Notes under the pieces: model-generated
Seen by the model: only the letters and a program-made list of their open reading frames with translations
What the model was told of the DNA's origin: nothing
Databases searched by the model: none
Shown: positions 1 through 8,530 of the stretch, in pieces
Numbering within the stretch: the first letter of the stretch is position 1
How the letters are laid out: each line of letters opens with the position of its first letter
Source: Chara braunii
Lineage: Eukaryota > Streptophyta > Charophyceae > Charales > Characeae
DNA length: 23,089 nt
Assembly: GCA_003427395.1 (NCBI GenBank)
Contig: BFEA01000338.1
Location: 16,654 to 39,742 of the forward strand
Direction of reading: 5' to 3'
Made by a program: the position numbers and the translations under genes

Positions 1-36
1 CTGATGAGTCGGTGAAACTCCGACGAAACAGTTTGT
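1..36 (+). ncRNA. Hammerhead ribozyme core, copy 1 (5' part outside window)
   Basis: The window opens directly on the conserved core CTGATGA (1-7). It is followed by a 5-bp helix II (GTCGG 8-12 with CCGAC 20-24, loop TGAAACT) and GAAAC (25-29). This is the invariant hammerhead layout. The 3' strand of helix III (27-36) can be read, but the cleavage site and helix I lie upstream of the window. The core bases C3, G5, A6, G8, G12, A13 and A14 are all present, so this copy's core looks intact. It matches copy 2 at 272-307 at an offset of 271 bp with two differences, C/T at 1 and T/C at 36. Activity cannot be judged without the missing 5' side. Confidence 0.82.
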
Positions 37-247
37 CACAGCCCCTCGTTTGTTGTCCTCTTCTCCCTCTCTGCCTACGGTTTACCGGGCAGTTCTATTT
101 GACGATATATATATATGACGATATATAGTCTATACTCTATAATACACAGCAGATGGCCTTGTTCGACATCAAGAAGTTGGTATTCCTATTTGGCGTCATC
201 GTAAGCAATTCGTACCGGGTCATCATTAAAAACAATATATATATTCT

Positions 248-307
248 GCAGACTGTTGAGGGTTCAGCCTCTTGATGAGTCGGTGAAACTCCGACGAAAC
301 AGTTTGC
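248..307 (+). ncRNA. Hammerhead ribozyme, copy 2, complete type III fold with a C3 mutation
   Basis: A full hammerhead can be folded. Helix III is 9 bp (248-256 with 299-307, one G-U). The cleavage triplet is GTT (255-257). Helix I is 4 bp (GAGG 258-261 with CCTC 268-271) closed by a 6-nt loop. The core is at 272-278, helix II is 5 bp (279-283 with 291-295) and GAAA is at 296-299. Helix III is the open end, which is the type III topology known from plant retrozymes and viroid-like RNAs. The core reads TTGATGA, so conserved C3 is U. C3 normally pairs with G8 in the active site, so this copy is predicted to be slow or dead. The 9-bp helix III is longer than the very short one I expect in plant retrozymes. 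Confidence 0.85.
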
Positions 308-344
308 CACAGCCCCTCTCTGCCTACGGTTTATATTGTCACAT

Positions 345-1200
345 GAATATCAGTCGGAGAGCGCAAAAGCGAAAAAAAGAAAAAGGAAAAAATGAATTCG
401 TTTTTTTATCTTCTTCCTTACAACTCCCCCTGTTCAGAACCTCTTGCGTACAAGGCCGCCCACGTGGATGTAGGTTGAGCGGTGGTTGCCCCCACCCCCG
501 TGTGTCATATCGACCCACTTGCTCACAGCCAAAAGGCAAAGAGGCAAAGAAATGATGCATGCCCAATGGGACAATGCGTAGGGAGCCAAGGATCCGCAAT
601 GTGATGAAAAGGACTGAAATGGACAATGCAAGGTCAGCGTAGCATCAACAAGCAATGTACATTCCGATAGATACAAGATGGCACAAAGTGGCGCAGTGGA
701 AGACTTAAAGAGAAGATCTGATCTGATCTGATCTGGACTGACCCGACAGCCATCATACATCACACATGTGAGAGGGGAGGAGGGACCGCAATCACAGAAG
801 AAAGGTCCCTCCTTCACACACATACATGGGAAGATACCACGGATGAGAGATGGGGGAAAGGGGTGAGACGAAGGAGGAGGAGGTGAGGGAGTAGACCAAG
901 ATCGCGATAGCGAAGTCCCAAAAATAGTCCCTTGCCGAGTGTCCAATCAATGTCTGTCCCAGAAATGTCAAATCAGATCCTGGGCAATGTGCCCAGCATA
1001 ACCTCTGCCTGTATCACCTACCAATCACCTCTCTCACTCTCGTATGTGAAGAAGAAGATAAGAAAGAGGAGGGAGGAGGGAGAAGAAGGAGGGAGAGAGA
1101 GAGATGGAGGAGGAAGAAGAAGAAGATGACGTCCTCCGTGCTATCTCACCTGCAGGTAGCTGTCCCCGTCTGACTGTGGTCGTAGTCGTGTGCAGGTACC
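345..1200. other. Non-coding, partly purine-rich spacer
   Basis: I see no gene here. The ORFs on both strands lack recognisable motifs and overlap one another. A short GATCT repeat lies at about 714-735. A purine-rich stretch rich in GAA and GGA triplets lies at about 1048-1128. CAGGTA occurs several times from about 1150 onward. Part of this stretch may be the far end of the outer element's 3' LTR, whose inner end is at 1888 but whose outer end I could not fix. Confidence 0.5.
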
Positions 1201-1888
1201 CCGTGGAGCCCGGCTATGCGCCAGGTAAGCTTGCCGCTTGCAGGTAAGGCCTCCACCTCTCTCTATCTCCTACGCCTCTACTCCCTACTCCGTAGTGCAG
1301 CGCAGAATAGCGCTGCCTCCAACCAGCAGCATATCGCTCTAGAAGTGAGCTATCCGAACTGTCCTTGCCCAGCCGCGGCCCTGCTATTTGTAGCGCTGGG
1401 TGGGCTGGGCCTACCTGATGCTGGCCTCAGAAAAACGGCCCAGCTGGTCTGGGTCCCTACCGGACGTCCAGACGATGCTGCTGATGCAGCAAGGCGCAGA
1501 AATGTGCCTGGCCCAAAAATGGCCCCGTACCTGTGCACCTAGCCCAAGGCGTCGCCTTGGGACCCGCAAGGCCGAAACGACGTCTGCACTTACTGGTCTG
1601 GCACCAAAATGCGCCTGGCCTCGTTTCGGGCCGGCCTCCGGTGTACCCAGTCCCAAAGTTCGGCCTTGGGGCTGCAAGTCTGATACGGCACCTGAACAGA
1701 CAAAGTAAGACAGCACACACTCGCAAAAAGGTAAGTAAAACTAAACCTATCTAACTAGTGTGCTACCTAGGGCCCGGAGGGCCGCCGTGGGCCTCCAGGG
1801 CGCGTGCTGTATGGTACGCGGCCTGGGGGCCCCTCAACAACCGTCGGGCCCCTCAAATGGGGCCCGTGTGCAGACGCAGCATGTAACA
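1200..1888 (-). repeat. 3' LTR of the outer Ty3/Gypsy element (outer end uncertain)
   Basis: Read on the minus strand, the purine run AAGGAGGGGGGAG is followed directly by TGTTACATGC at 1888, a standard polypurine tract / LTR TG start. The sequence below 1888 is GC-rich, with short inverted repeats such as CCCAAGGCGTCGCCTTGGG (1543-1561) and the GGGCCCCTCAA word twice near 1826-1855. No second copy of this LTR exists in the window, so its length and outer end cannot be set. The lower bound given is only the point where the GC-rich character fades. No TATA box stood out. Confidence 0.55.
1222..1248 (+). promoter_or_regulatory. Two consensus 5' splice-site-like motifs (CAGGTAAG)
   Basis: CAGGTAAG occurs at 1222-1229 and again at 1241-1248, followed by the pyrimidine-rich stretch CCTCCACCTCTCTC. 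This is the ideal complement to U1 snRNA. The motifs are on the plus strand, antisense to the retroelement whose 3' LTR they appear to lie in. No matching exon was identified. Confidence 0.3.
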
Positions 1889-1901
1889 CTCCCCCCTCCT
1901 T
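1889..1901 (-). other. Polypurine tract of the outer Ty3/Gypsy element
   Basis: The minus strand reads AAGGAGGGGGGAG immediately before the TGTTACA start of the 3' LTR. This is the usual plus-strand DNA synthesis primer of LTR retrotransposons. It lies 17 nt after the stop of the chromodomain-like ORF, the expected place for a PPT. Confidence 0.8.
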
Positions 1902-1917
1902 ATGAAGTGAAGCCGGG

Positions 1918-2349
1918 TCAAGGGTGAAGCTGACGATCTGAAGGTGGAACCTGGACGCGGGTGCGGCGTGGAGCCGAAGATGCCGGCTTGCCTTGCAACT
2001 TGCGTTCGTATCGTGCGAGGACATCGGGAGTTGTTGCTTGAAGTTCTGCACGGGTCAACCATCGGTCAGCTCTATGGGTGCAATATGCAAAATGGGCCAA
2101 GAATTCAGTCGGACTGTTGCCGTAACGTCCCTGGGATATGATGTCGCCAACCTCTTGGAAACCGTCCATCGAGGGTGGGTCTTGAGATCGTCGCCCGGGA
2201 AAGTTGTCAAGTTTCGCTGGTGTGTAGAGAGCCAACTTGGAACAGTGAAAGACCGGGTTGACGGGCAAGTGGGCGGGCACGTGAATGATAAATGAAGGTC
2301 CTTTGGGTGCGTCCCCAGCGGGTGCCACAATGGCTAGGGGCCCATCCAT
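1918..2349 (-). pseudogene. Integrase C-terminus: GPY/F module plus chromodomain-like tail
   Basis: The reading frame that ends at 1918 contains a GPL-type GPY/F module with the spacer ending VNPVFHCSKLALY. This is followed by about 60 residues arranged like a chromodomain: an acidic lead-in, EVGDIISQGRYGN, an aromatic-rich strand, DRWLTRAELQ and a terminal helix LARYERKL. Chromodomain tails mark chromoviruses, a Ty3/Gypsy clade, and direct integration to particular chromatin. The match is to architecture and spacing; several canonical aromatic positions differ, so it is a divergent chromodomain. The frame upstream of about 2349 belongs to another register, separated by a stop near 2336 and a shift, so this part cannot be made as one integrase. 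Confidence 0.7.
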
Positions 2350-3011
2350 TTCGGAAGGAGCTTGCGAGAGAGATCTTTTTCGAGGCTGAATTCCGCAGCG
2401 GAAACCCATACGAGGTCGCCGGCGCGAAATGGACAAGGAAGACGCTGGCGGTTGGCCTGTTGGCGCATACGTTGCTACGTCTTTGACATCTGCTCGCATG
2501 CCTTGACAAGAAGCTCTTGCATGCGATGAATGAAGAGAAGATGGTCGTCGCTCTCGGTCGCCCGTGGGATGATTGTGTCCAACGGAGAACTGACCGGCGA
2601 GCTATGTTCAAACTCAAAGGGCGACATCTCGATAGCCGGATGGATGGACGAGTTGTATGCCAACTCAACATCCGGCAGCCGCTCAACCCAATCCTTTTGG
2701 TCGGGATGGAGAGTGCGAAGAAGGACCTGTGCGGTCTGATGTGCCCTCTCCGTTTGGCCATCGGTTTGGGGGTGGCGAGCCAAACTCGGCTTGAGGGACC
2801 AAAAATCGAACATGAACTGAGTGTCACGGTCGCAGACGATTTCCTTGGGGTAACCCTTGGTTCGAATCCAACCAGCGTAGAGAACCTCTGCCAAGTCTGG
2901 TGCCTTGGGGTGATAGCGGCAAGGAAAAAACATGGCAAACTTGGTGAGTCGGTCAACCACCGTGAGAATCCCATCCACATCCGTCTTGTGCTTGGGGAAC
3001 GGGTAATGTCC
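2350..3011 (-). pseudogene. Ty3/Gypsy integrase catalytic core (D,D,E), broken
   Basis: The frame from about 3011 down to the stop at 2475 has the rve core. VDGILTVVDRLTKF is the strand after the first Asp, VCDRDTQFM carries the second catalytic Asp, and HPQTDGQTERAHQT carries the catalytic Glu, followed by LAYNSSIHPA. The first Asp lies in the neighbouring register (AIAMDI, about 3010), so a frameshift splits the triad. Between DFW and the HPQTDGQTER motif the spacing is shorter than usual for Ty3/Gypsy, suggesting a small in-frame loss. At 2475 an expected Gln codon is TAG, and beyond it the frame continues as VWVSAAEFSLEKDL to another TAG near 2336 where Trp is usual. Function: insertion of element cDNA. 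This copy is dead. Confidence 0.85.
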
Positions 3012-3651
3012 ATGGCAATCGCTTCCCTTCGGCGCAAGGGGACCAGTAATGGTCGCAGTTCGCCGTACTGACGATGATTGCGGGATTTGCAACGTCGGCA
3101 AACCTCACATGACTCGCAATAGCGCGTGACGTCGTCGAGAAGACCGGGCCACCAAAAGCGTTCGCGGAGTCGGCCAATCGTGCGATTGACTCCAAAGTGT
3201 CCGGTGGCGGGGGCGTCGTGGAACTCGCCAAGAAGCCGCGTGCGCAAGTGTGAATCTTGCGGCACACAAAGTAGATCTTTCCCCCTCGAGTGAACGAGCA
3301 AGTATCCCTCTTGGATCCGATAGTGTGAAGGTGTTGGATTGGGAGAGGAACAATTTGCGTAGTTGTCGCGAAATTCGGGGTCGGCTTGATAGCCGCGGAT
3401 GAAACTGTCCCGCAAGTCATCCTCTATCTCGAAGGTTGAGTAGACTGCGGTGTAGTGATCCGGACGCCGGGAAAGAGCATCAACAAAACGGTTTGACTTC
3501 CCCGGAATGTGATCGGGAAGGAAGTCGAACTGGTCGATGAAAGCCATCCAACGAGCGATCGTGCTGTTGATGGTGTCTTGGGTCCTGTTGAAGACCAACG
3601 AATTGTTGTCCATTACCCATCGGAATTGGTGTCGACCAAGGAGGAAGTGTC
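3007..3651 (-). pseudogene. RNase H C-terminus and integrase zinc-binding domain
   Basis: This is the first part of a 468-codon frame that opens at 3613; only its N-terminal ~200 residues are real. Residues 1-50 complete the RNase H domain (MDNN and FVDALSRRP). Residues ~125-176 form the integrase HHCC zinc finger: H132 and H139 in FHDAPATGHFG, then the SCEVCRRCK cysteine pair (C169, C172). About 30 residues after the finger the frame shifts, and what follows to 2207 is out of register. Upstream, an in-frame TGA at 3651-3653 separates this part from the RNase H N-terminus, where Trp is usual after ALKR. Confidence 0.85.
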
Positions 3652-3652
3652 G

Positions 3653-3889
3653 TCACCGCTTGAGTGCATGGATGAAGGCGAGAAGTTCCTTCTTGTGTGC
3701 ATCATCAATTGAGTGCACGACCGACACTTTCATGCTGAAGTATTTGATCGGGTGCCAGTCCACGCCATCATGTTGTTCGAGGACGACACCAATGCCATAG
3801 CCGGACGCATCCGTAGTGACGCGCGTTGGTAATAGCGGGTCGTATATGCGCAAGACCTCCGCAGACAGCAATGCAGCCTTGAGGGCCAA
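3653..3889 (-). pseudogene. Ty3/Gypsy RNase H, N-terminal half
   Basis: The open stretch holds the connection and RNase H start. TTDASGYGIGVVLEQ carries the first catalytic Asp, WHPIKYFS is the usual strand, and KELLAFIHALKR carries the catalytic Glu helix. RNase H degrades the RNA strand during reverse transcription. It is bounded by TGA stops on both sides. The one at 3899 sits where Arg (CGA) is typical, a C-to-T change; the one at 3653 sits where Trp is typical. Confidence 0.85.
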
Positions 3890-3898
3890 AAATGATTC

Positions 3899-4570
3899 TC
3901 ACGCTTCCGTCCCGAAGTCAAATGACCGGTCCTCGCATTGAAGCTTGGATAAGTGAGCCGAGATCTTCGAGTACCCTTTGATGAAACGTTGGTAGTAGCT
4001 GGCAAGGCCAAGGAACGAACGAACATTCGTGACGTTCCGCAGCTCCGGCCAATCTTGGATGCCTTGAATCTTGTTCGACAACGGACTGATTCCTTGTGGA
4101 GTGACGAAATGGCCCAAGTATTCCAACTCTTGACGTACAAATTCGCACTTGTCGCGGTTGGCTTCGTACTTGGCGCGATGGAGCATCTCCAACACTCGTC
4201 GAAGATGCTCGAGATGTTCCTCCAAGGTTCGGCTATAGACGAGGATGTCGTCCAAGTAGACCAGCACGAACCGGTCTAGCATTGCACGAAACTCATTGGT
4301 CATCGCCACTTGAAAAGTCTCCGGGGCGTTGGTGAGTTCGAAAGGCATGACGACCCACTCAAAATGCCCGTACCGTGGCTTAAACGCGGTCTTGTAGCGA
4401 TCTTGCAGGTGTATCGAAATCTGATGATACCCCGACTTCAAATCCAATTTGGAAAAAAAAATTGCGCCACCCAAACGCTTCAGAAGATCGTCAATACAAG
4501 GAAGAGGTCCCGCGTTCTTGACGGTTTGTGCATTGAGAGTGTGGTAATCGATGCATAGGCGAAGATCCTT
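3899..4570 (-). pseudogene. Ty3/Gypsy reverse transcriptase domain
   Basis: In-register RT sequence runs from DLRLCIDY (about 4567) to the stop at 3899. It includes FSKLDLKSGYHQI with the first catalytic Asp, FEWVVMPFELTNAPETFQ (family consensus has Gly where this has Glu after MPF), and VLVYLDDILVYS with the catalytic YLDD. LGHFVTPQGI and VRSFLGLASYYQRFI complete the thumb. The frame extends to 4699 on the 5' side, but its first ~43 residues are out of register, because about one extra base near 4573 interrupts the usual KKN-KDLRLC segment. The domain order RT-RNase H-INT is that of Ty3/Gypsy, not Copia. Confidence 0.93.
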
Positions 4571-4882
4571 GGTTCTTCTTCCCCACGAAGAGAACCGACG
4601 CACCATTGGGTGAGCTACTAGGCTTGATCCAGCCTTTGTCCAACAAATCATCGAGCTGCGCGTACTGTAAGTTCCTCCTCGCTCATGCGATGGATGCAAC
4701 CTTTCGGCGGCACGACACCGGCCTCGAGAATGACCTCGTGGGAGATTAGTCGATCCAGCACCACGCCGGTAGGTGACTCGAAGATGTCGGCGAATTCGTC
4801 AAGCAACCGTACCACCCGGGGGTCCGAAGACAAGTCCGTGGGTTGAGATTCGGCTACCGCGACGATTCGAAGAAAACATAGG
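4571..4882 (-). pseudogene. Protease-RT linker and RT N-terminus of the outer element
   Basis: From 4878 downward the minus strand encodes LRIVAVAES, then SSDPRVVRLLDEFADIF and the pre-RT segment VILEAGVVPPKGCIHRMSEEE, ending at a frameshift near 4668. The next register gives LDDLLDKGWIKPSSSP up to another shift near 4573. No retropepsin DTG or DSG motif lies upstream, because the 4835-bp inserted element (4883-9717) begins exactly here. The rest of the linker and the protease end are on the far side at 9722-9928. Confidence 0.85.
4879..4882 (+). repeat. Target-site duplication, left copy (TAGG)
   Basis: TAGG directly precedes the TGTTACG terminus of the nested element. The same four bases follow its other terminus at 9718-9721. 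If the terminal A is counted in, it is ATAGG on both sides, the 5-bp size usual for Ty3/Gypsy. Confidence 0.85.
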
Positions 4883-4999
4883 TGTTACGACCCTGGTCAT
4901 TTCCCAAGTGCAAATTCACAATGAAAGACAATGCCACCCAATTACGAAAGAAATGAAAGCATTTGCAAAGAGATAAAGACAAGAGGAGAGAGAAAGAAG
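4883..4999 (-). repeat. 3' LTR remnant of the nested element (last 117 bp)
   Basis: This segment matches 8420-8536, the end of the 5' LTR, over 117 bp without gaps and with three differences, all transitions. The match stops exactly where the 5' LTR enters its AAG microsatellite (8531-8570). At that point the sequence here switches into the gag reading frame. The remaining ~1.18 kb of the 3' LTR and all of pol are missing. The microsatellite edge is therefore the likely deletion or template-switch point. Confidence 0.9.
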
Positions 5000-5246
5000 G
5001 TTAGCTTCACACTCCCTTGAACACGACGTTGCTGCTCGAGCTGCAGCCAATGTTCCATGTGAGCGTGGAAGTCAACTTCCTTAGACTCCTCCCAAGGCTC
5101 GGTGTATAGCGCATTAATTGCGGCAACCTTGGATTCAACGTCGTTTCGGGCTTCAAGAGTAGGCTGTTGATCAGATTCAGGCTCATCGGAGGGGCCTGCA
5201 ACTGATGTTCCAGCTTCCCTTGTTGTAGGGAGTGCTGATGACTCCT

Positions 5247-5795
5247 TTACGCCCTTTGCCTGTTTCCCTGAAGTCTATAACAGTCCTGCACAACATGCCC
5301 AGGCTTTTTACAACGCAAGCATATGTGCAGTTTAGATCTTCTTTCCCATTCCTTCTGATTGATACGGAGGGCTTCTAAAGGCTTGGTAGATGCGTCCTCC
5401 GGCTTCTTAGGGATCTTCGCATTCTTGGGGAGGTGGACAACAGTTTTCTTACCCGAACCACGGTTAGGCCCCTTGTTTGAAGCAGTCTTTTTAAATGCAT
5501 TAAGTTTTTCGTCTTCGTTTACGTTAGACTCAATGGCTGATGTGGAACAGCCCATATCGGAGTTCGACTCTAGATCGTCGTCTAGAGACAGATCATCTGC
5601 GTAGGACTGATCAGCCTCCCGATGTTCATGCAGGGCAAGCTGGTTGCTGCTTCCATACCGCTTGCGTTGTGGTTTTCCACCTGCAGCGGGCACCTTCTTA
5701 CGCCTGGCGAGGTCCTTGGCCTCTAGGTTGACTAGATCCGTCATGAGCTCTCGCCAGGTGGTATGGTCTTTGAGTGCCAACAGGGAGAGGTATTA
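5247..5795 (-). pseudogene. gag nucleocapsid part with CCHC zinc knuckle
   Basis: Open frame after the TAA near 5797. It has a Lys/Arg-rich segment, an acidic stretch (DDLSLDDDLESNSD), a basic linker (KKTVVHLPKNAKIPKKPED) and one CX2CX4HX4C knuckle, CLRCKKPGHVVQDC, at about residues 157-170 of 177. It stops at 5247 because of a shift. The next register carries the gag tail from about 5252 to 5000. The knuckle is complete and would bind Zn and RNA. Confidence 0.9.
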
Positions 5796-6041
5796 TTTAG
5801 GGGCCACTCCCATGACTACATCCATACAAGACACGTCGGTCATTTCCAGATCTGGAGTGGTGAACAAACTAGTCAAGTGCTGTTCCAAAGCTTGCATGGA
5901 GGACCTCCATGTTTGGCCCTTGAGCGCCTCAAGCTTCAGCCTAGCCTTGAGCGCAGCATGCTTATCTTGGTACCGTGTGATGAGAAGATCCTCAAGGGCG
6001 CGTACAGGAGTTACTTTCAGACACTCGGTCAGGTCAATTCT

Positions 6042-6695
6042 TTAATAACCTGTAGCAACAGCTTGGAGCTCAATGTGATTCTGTACGGCGGGCTCAGTAT
6101 TAGTGCCCATGATCATGCTTCGGTCTTCCTGCGGCGTCCGCATGACCTCGAAGTATGAGCGCATGGAACTAATCCAAGAGGTGATATCCGCTTTCCCGTC
6201 GTACTTGGATGGCAAGGTGGCCGTCCGCTTGTCCACTACGGGACCGTTGTACTGAATGCCAGTAAGGACTGTGGCGTTTTGGGCTGATGTCCCTGCATTT
6301 GGGACTATGACTAGTGCAGAACTGCCGGCGCTGCCGCTCGAGGAGCTGGCACCGGTTCCTGCGCTCGTCACAGTTCCACTTGCTCTTGCCATGAGGACTG
6401 TGTTAGATTGAGAGACTGGGAGTGCAGCAGGTCGAAGGTTAGGAGGGCGGGGGGCAGACAGTTGAGACTGTTTGAGGCTGATTATCTCCGCTTGTAGCTC
6501 TTGGTTCCGCTGCTCCAGTGCTGTTACACGGGACTCAAGGTCTTCTAAGTTTCGCAGTCGAACCAAGGCTGCTACGACAGCAGCTAGCCTCTCCTGGAAC
6601 CGGTCAGAATTGGCTTCCGGGACCAGAAGGAGGGCCACCTGGGCAGCTATGCTTGTGGCTCTAGCTGCTGCCTCTGCCTCCCTTTCCCTCTGCAC
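6042..6695 (-). pseudogene. gag middle part: coiled coil and capsid-like region
   Basis: The frame begins in an Arg/Glu/Ala-rich helix, followed by LEDLESRVTALEQRNQELQA, a heptad pattern typical of a coiled coil (about residues 50-80). A Ser/Thr/Ala-rich low-complexity linker follows. The end has SKYDGKADITSWISSMRSYF, the usual start of the Ty3/Gypsy capsid fold. The TAA at 6042 interrupts the capsid; the same frame continues after it as DLTECLKVTP, so this is one nonsense change and not the natural end. Confidence 0.85.
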
Positions 6696-6812
6696 GGCAT
6701 CATCATAAAACTTTTGGAAGAACGGTTTCTCGTTCTCGTCTGTCTTTTGACGTATTTAGCGGTATCCGCAAAGACAGTTAAATTCTTACGCGCTTTCGCG
6801 CCTTTGTGGGAT

Positions 6813-6920
6813 TCAGACGCGAAGCGTCTGCTCTTCGAGCCGTAAGGTTGCCACCGCATACTTCGAAAGATGTGTTGCCTCTAGCATGGCCTGCCATTGG
6901 GCAGGTGTGATGTCTGCCAT
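6813..6920 (-). pseudogene. gag N-terminus
   Basis: The ATG at 6918-6920 opens MADITPAQWQAMLEATHLSK, which reads like a Ty3/Gypsy gag N-terminus. An earlier in-frame ATG at 7005-7007 adds a basic stretch without family character, so I prefer the later start. The frame ends at 6813 after a shift. The neighbouring register (down to about 6745) continues with a Lys/Arg-rich helix and then shifts again into KPFFQKFYDDAVQRERE. Confidence 0.7.
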
Positions 6921-7190
6921 GCCGGAGGAAGGGGTGTTAGCAGTTCTCTCAAGAGGGGTTCGCTCTCTCCTCACGTTTGGACGAACATTCCTCTTGCCTT
7001 TCCTCACACTCTCAAAAAGAACACCTTCTCTCTCCCTTATTCTCTCTCCGCTGTCTGCACACGCGTCTCAATACTGGACATAGATAGTTCAGATGAAAGA
7101 AACAATTAGTGAATCACACAGAGTAGAAGGTAGAACTTTAGCCGGAGCGGCGATTCATTTGGACTTAGAGAACGACACGCAGCAGAATTT

Positions 7191-7212
7191 AAAAAAAAAA
7201 AAAAAAAAAAAA
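7191..7212 (+). repeat. Poly-A tract (22 nt)
   Basis: Uninterrupted A run inside the leader of the nested element, followed by CAGAAGAGAGG. It may be a small retroposed insertion or simple slippage. I found no flanking target duplication. Confidence 0.8.
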
Positions 7213-8306
7213 CAGAAGAGAGGACCGACTTATAGAACAACCCCGATCAGATTAGTTGGAGATCCCCTCTTGTCTAACCTGACAAGGGACATGTACCACA
7301 ATAAATCAGCCGAAGAAAACTAACTGCAGCAATGGAGATTTCAAGGGGTGCAGACGGTCGCCGAGCCAGATGCGAGGCGGTATGTGATATCATGCAGTAA
7401 GACCAGTCAAGATCCCCTTGAAAGGAATGCCCTTGCTAGCTGTATGTCCCCCAAGTTCAGCGCAACAAAGAGATGCACAGGCGGCAGCAGATGTTGGCCC
7501 GAAAGGTCCTATCTCGTTGGGTCAGGTCCCACTGAGTCCCGGAGGTCCCAAGTAGGTCGTGGACCAGGACCGACGAAATAGGAGTACCAAGTCAGTCCCA
7601 AACTACCTCTACGGTACTGAAAAGGAAAAGACAACTTTCAGCAAGAACTTACCCCTACAGCCATTCAGAAATGAGAAGACATTGCACCGTAGAAAGGTAT
7701 GTCATTTAGAACAGATACATCATCCATCCATCCACCAAGTGAGAAAGCAATCCACATGCTCACACACACAACCAAGACCGCAGAGAAGAGGAAGAGAGCC
7801 CAACACACCCCCAACAGGCCATGAAGCACCAAGTAACCTCCCACGGGCTAACCAGGTCACACGACACTTACCTGTGAGGCCCGGCCTCCAAAGATGGATA
7901 ACGACTTACCCCCCTCTCTCATAAGTCCTCCTGACCTCTAGCCACCACTACACGAAGTGTCCTAGCATGACTAAGAGGGCCTTCCTACACCCCTGTTGCA
8001 AAGTCGGATCCCACGTCGATATCTGAAGACCAAAGTAGCAACTTGCAGCAATTCGATGCAGATATGGCAGCCTCCGATCAAGTCTCCCTCTTGAGGGGAA
8101 GCACAAAAGTCACTCAATGTCTTCTTGAAGTGCAGATTCCAGGTGTGAGTTCCTCTCACTCTCTACTCCCTCTCGCTTACTCCAATCAGCCTCCTTTGTG
8201 TCTCGCCACCCCATCCAAATACTCAAGCAACCTGGTCAGGTCTGATGTCGACCCTACATGACCTAACCAGGTGGGGGCAGTATCCACATACCTCACTGGC
8301 CCACTT

Positions 8307-8374
8307 AACCCTAACTTCCTAACCCTAATCCGAGATTTGGTTAGCCCTAACCTAATTCGGAATTAGGTTTAGGG
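8307..8374. repeat. Telomere-like words folding into inverted repeats
   Basis: AACCCTAA occurs at 8307-8314 and 8321-8328. CTAACC (8319-8324) pairs with GGTTAG (8339-8344). CCCTAACCTAATTC (8345-8358) pairs with GAATTAGGTTTAGGG (8360-8374) with one extra base. The segment would form two stem-loops in the RNA leader just downstream of the PBS. The sequence resembles degenerate TTTAGGG telomere units, although it is not a clean array. Confidence 0.7.
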
Positions 8375-8405
8375 TGACTTATTCCTCTCGCCAGCAAGTA
8401 AGTCC

Positions 8406-8418
8406 GCTCCGGTACCCA
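8406..8418 (-). other. Primer binding site of the nested element
   Basis: One base after the LTR end (CGTAACA, 8420) the minus strand reads TGGGTACCGGAGC. This is close to TGGTATCAGAGC, the initiator-tRNA-Met PBS used by many plant LTR elements, with one inserted G and two substitutions. Position and opening TGG support a PBS; the exact tRNA is less certain. Confidence 0.7.
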
Positions 8419-8530
8419 TTGTTACGATCCTGGTCATTTCCCAAGTGCAAATTCACAATGAAAGACAATGCCACCCAATTGCGAAAGAAATGAAAGCATT
8501 TGCAAAGAGATAAAGACGAGAGGAGAGAGA

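Larger units (their letters stand above)
1..333 (+). mobile_element. Retrozyme-like tandem unit, 271-bp period
   Basis: Positions 1-84 and 272-333 are direct repeats that contain the hammerhead core and its 3' flank. Copy 2 lacks 22 nt present in copy 1 after the shared AGCCCCTC, and the gap lies between short CCCTC repeats, as expected of slippage. The distance between equivalent sites is 271 bp, so cleavage at both copies would release a 271-nt RNA. Retrozymes are small non-autonomous retroelements with hammerheads in terminal or tandem repeats, and plant ones are thought to be mobilised by Ty3/Gypsy machinery. I see no clear primer binding site or polypurine tract, so the class is an inference. 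The interior (85-247) is AT-rich with ATATAT runs. Homology ends near 333. Confidence 0.6.
5000..6920 (-). pseudogene. gag pseudogene of the nested element
   Basis: The minus-strand coding sequence starts at an ATG at 6918-6920 (MADITPAQWQAML) and runs to the deletion junction at 5000. It is broken by frameshifts near 6830, 6745 and 5252 and by in-frame TAA stops at 6042 and near 5797. Order: N-terminus; an Ala/Arg/Glu-rich coiled-coil segment; a Ser/Ala-rich linker; a capsid-like region with DITSWISSMRSYFEVMR; a zinc knuckle; and an acidic tail ending EVDFHAHMEHWLQLEQQRR before the 3' LTR remnant. Gag forms the virus-like particle and binds RNA. This copy cannot make a full protein. Confidence 0.85.
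6921..8405 (-). other. 5' leader of the nested element
   Basis: About 1.5 kb between the PBS and the gag ATG with no supported ORF. It contains a 22-nt A run (7191-7212 on the plus strand), a stretch rich in GGTCC words near 7500-7575, a sense-strand CAGGTAAG (7867-7874, read on the minus strand) that could act as a leader splice donor, and a telomere-like inverted repeat near its start (8307-8374). A leader this long is unusual but known in large plant Ty3/Gypsy elements. Confidence 0.6.

Noticed and set aside
153-275. 40-codon ORF inside the hammerhead unit
   Set aside because: Its stop overlaps the ribozyme core and nothing shows coding selection; retrozymes are non-coding.
2859-2869. GGTTCGAATCC resembling a tRNA T-arm
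   Set aside because: It lies inside the integrase coding sequence, and no acceptor, D or anticodon stems fit around it.
2207-3006. Second half of the 468-codon minus-strand ORF
   Set aside because: After the zinc finger it is out of register. The true integrase core is in the neighbouring frame.
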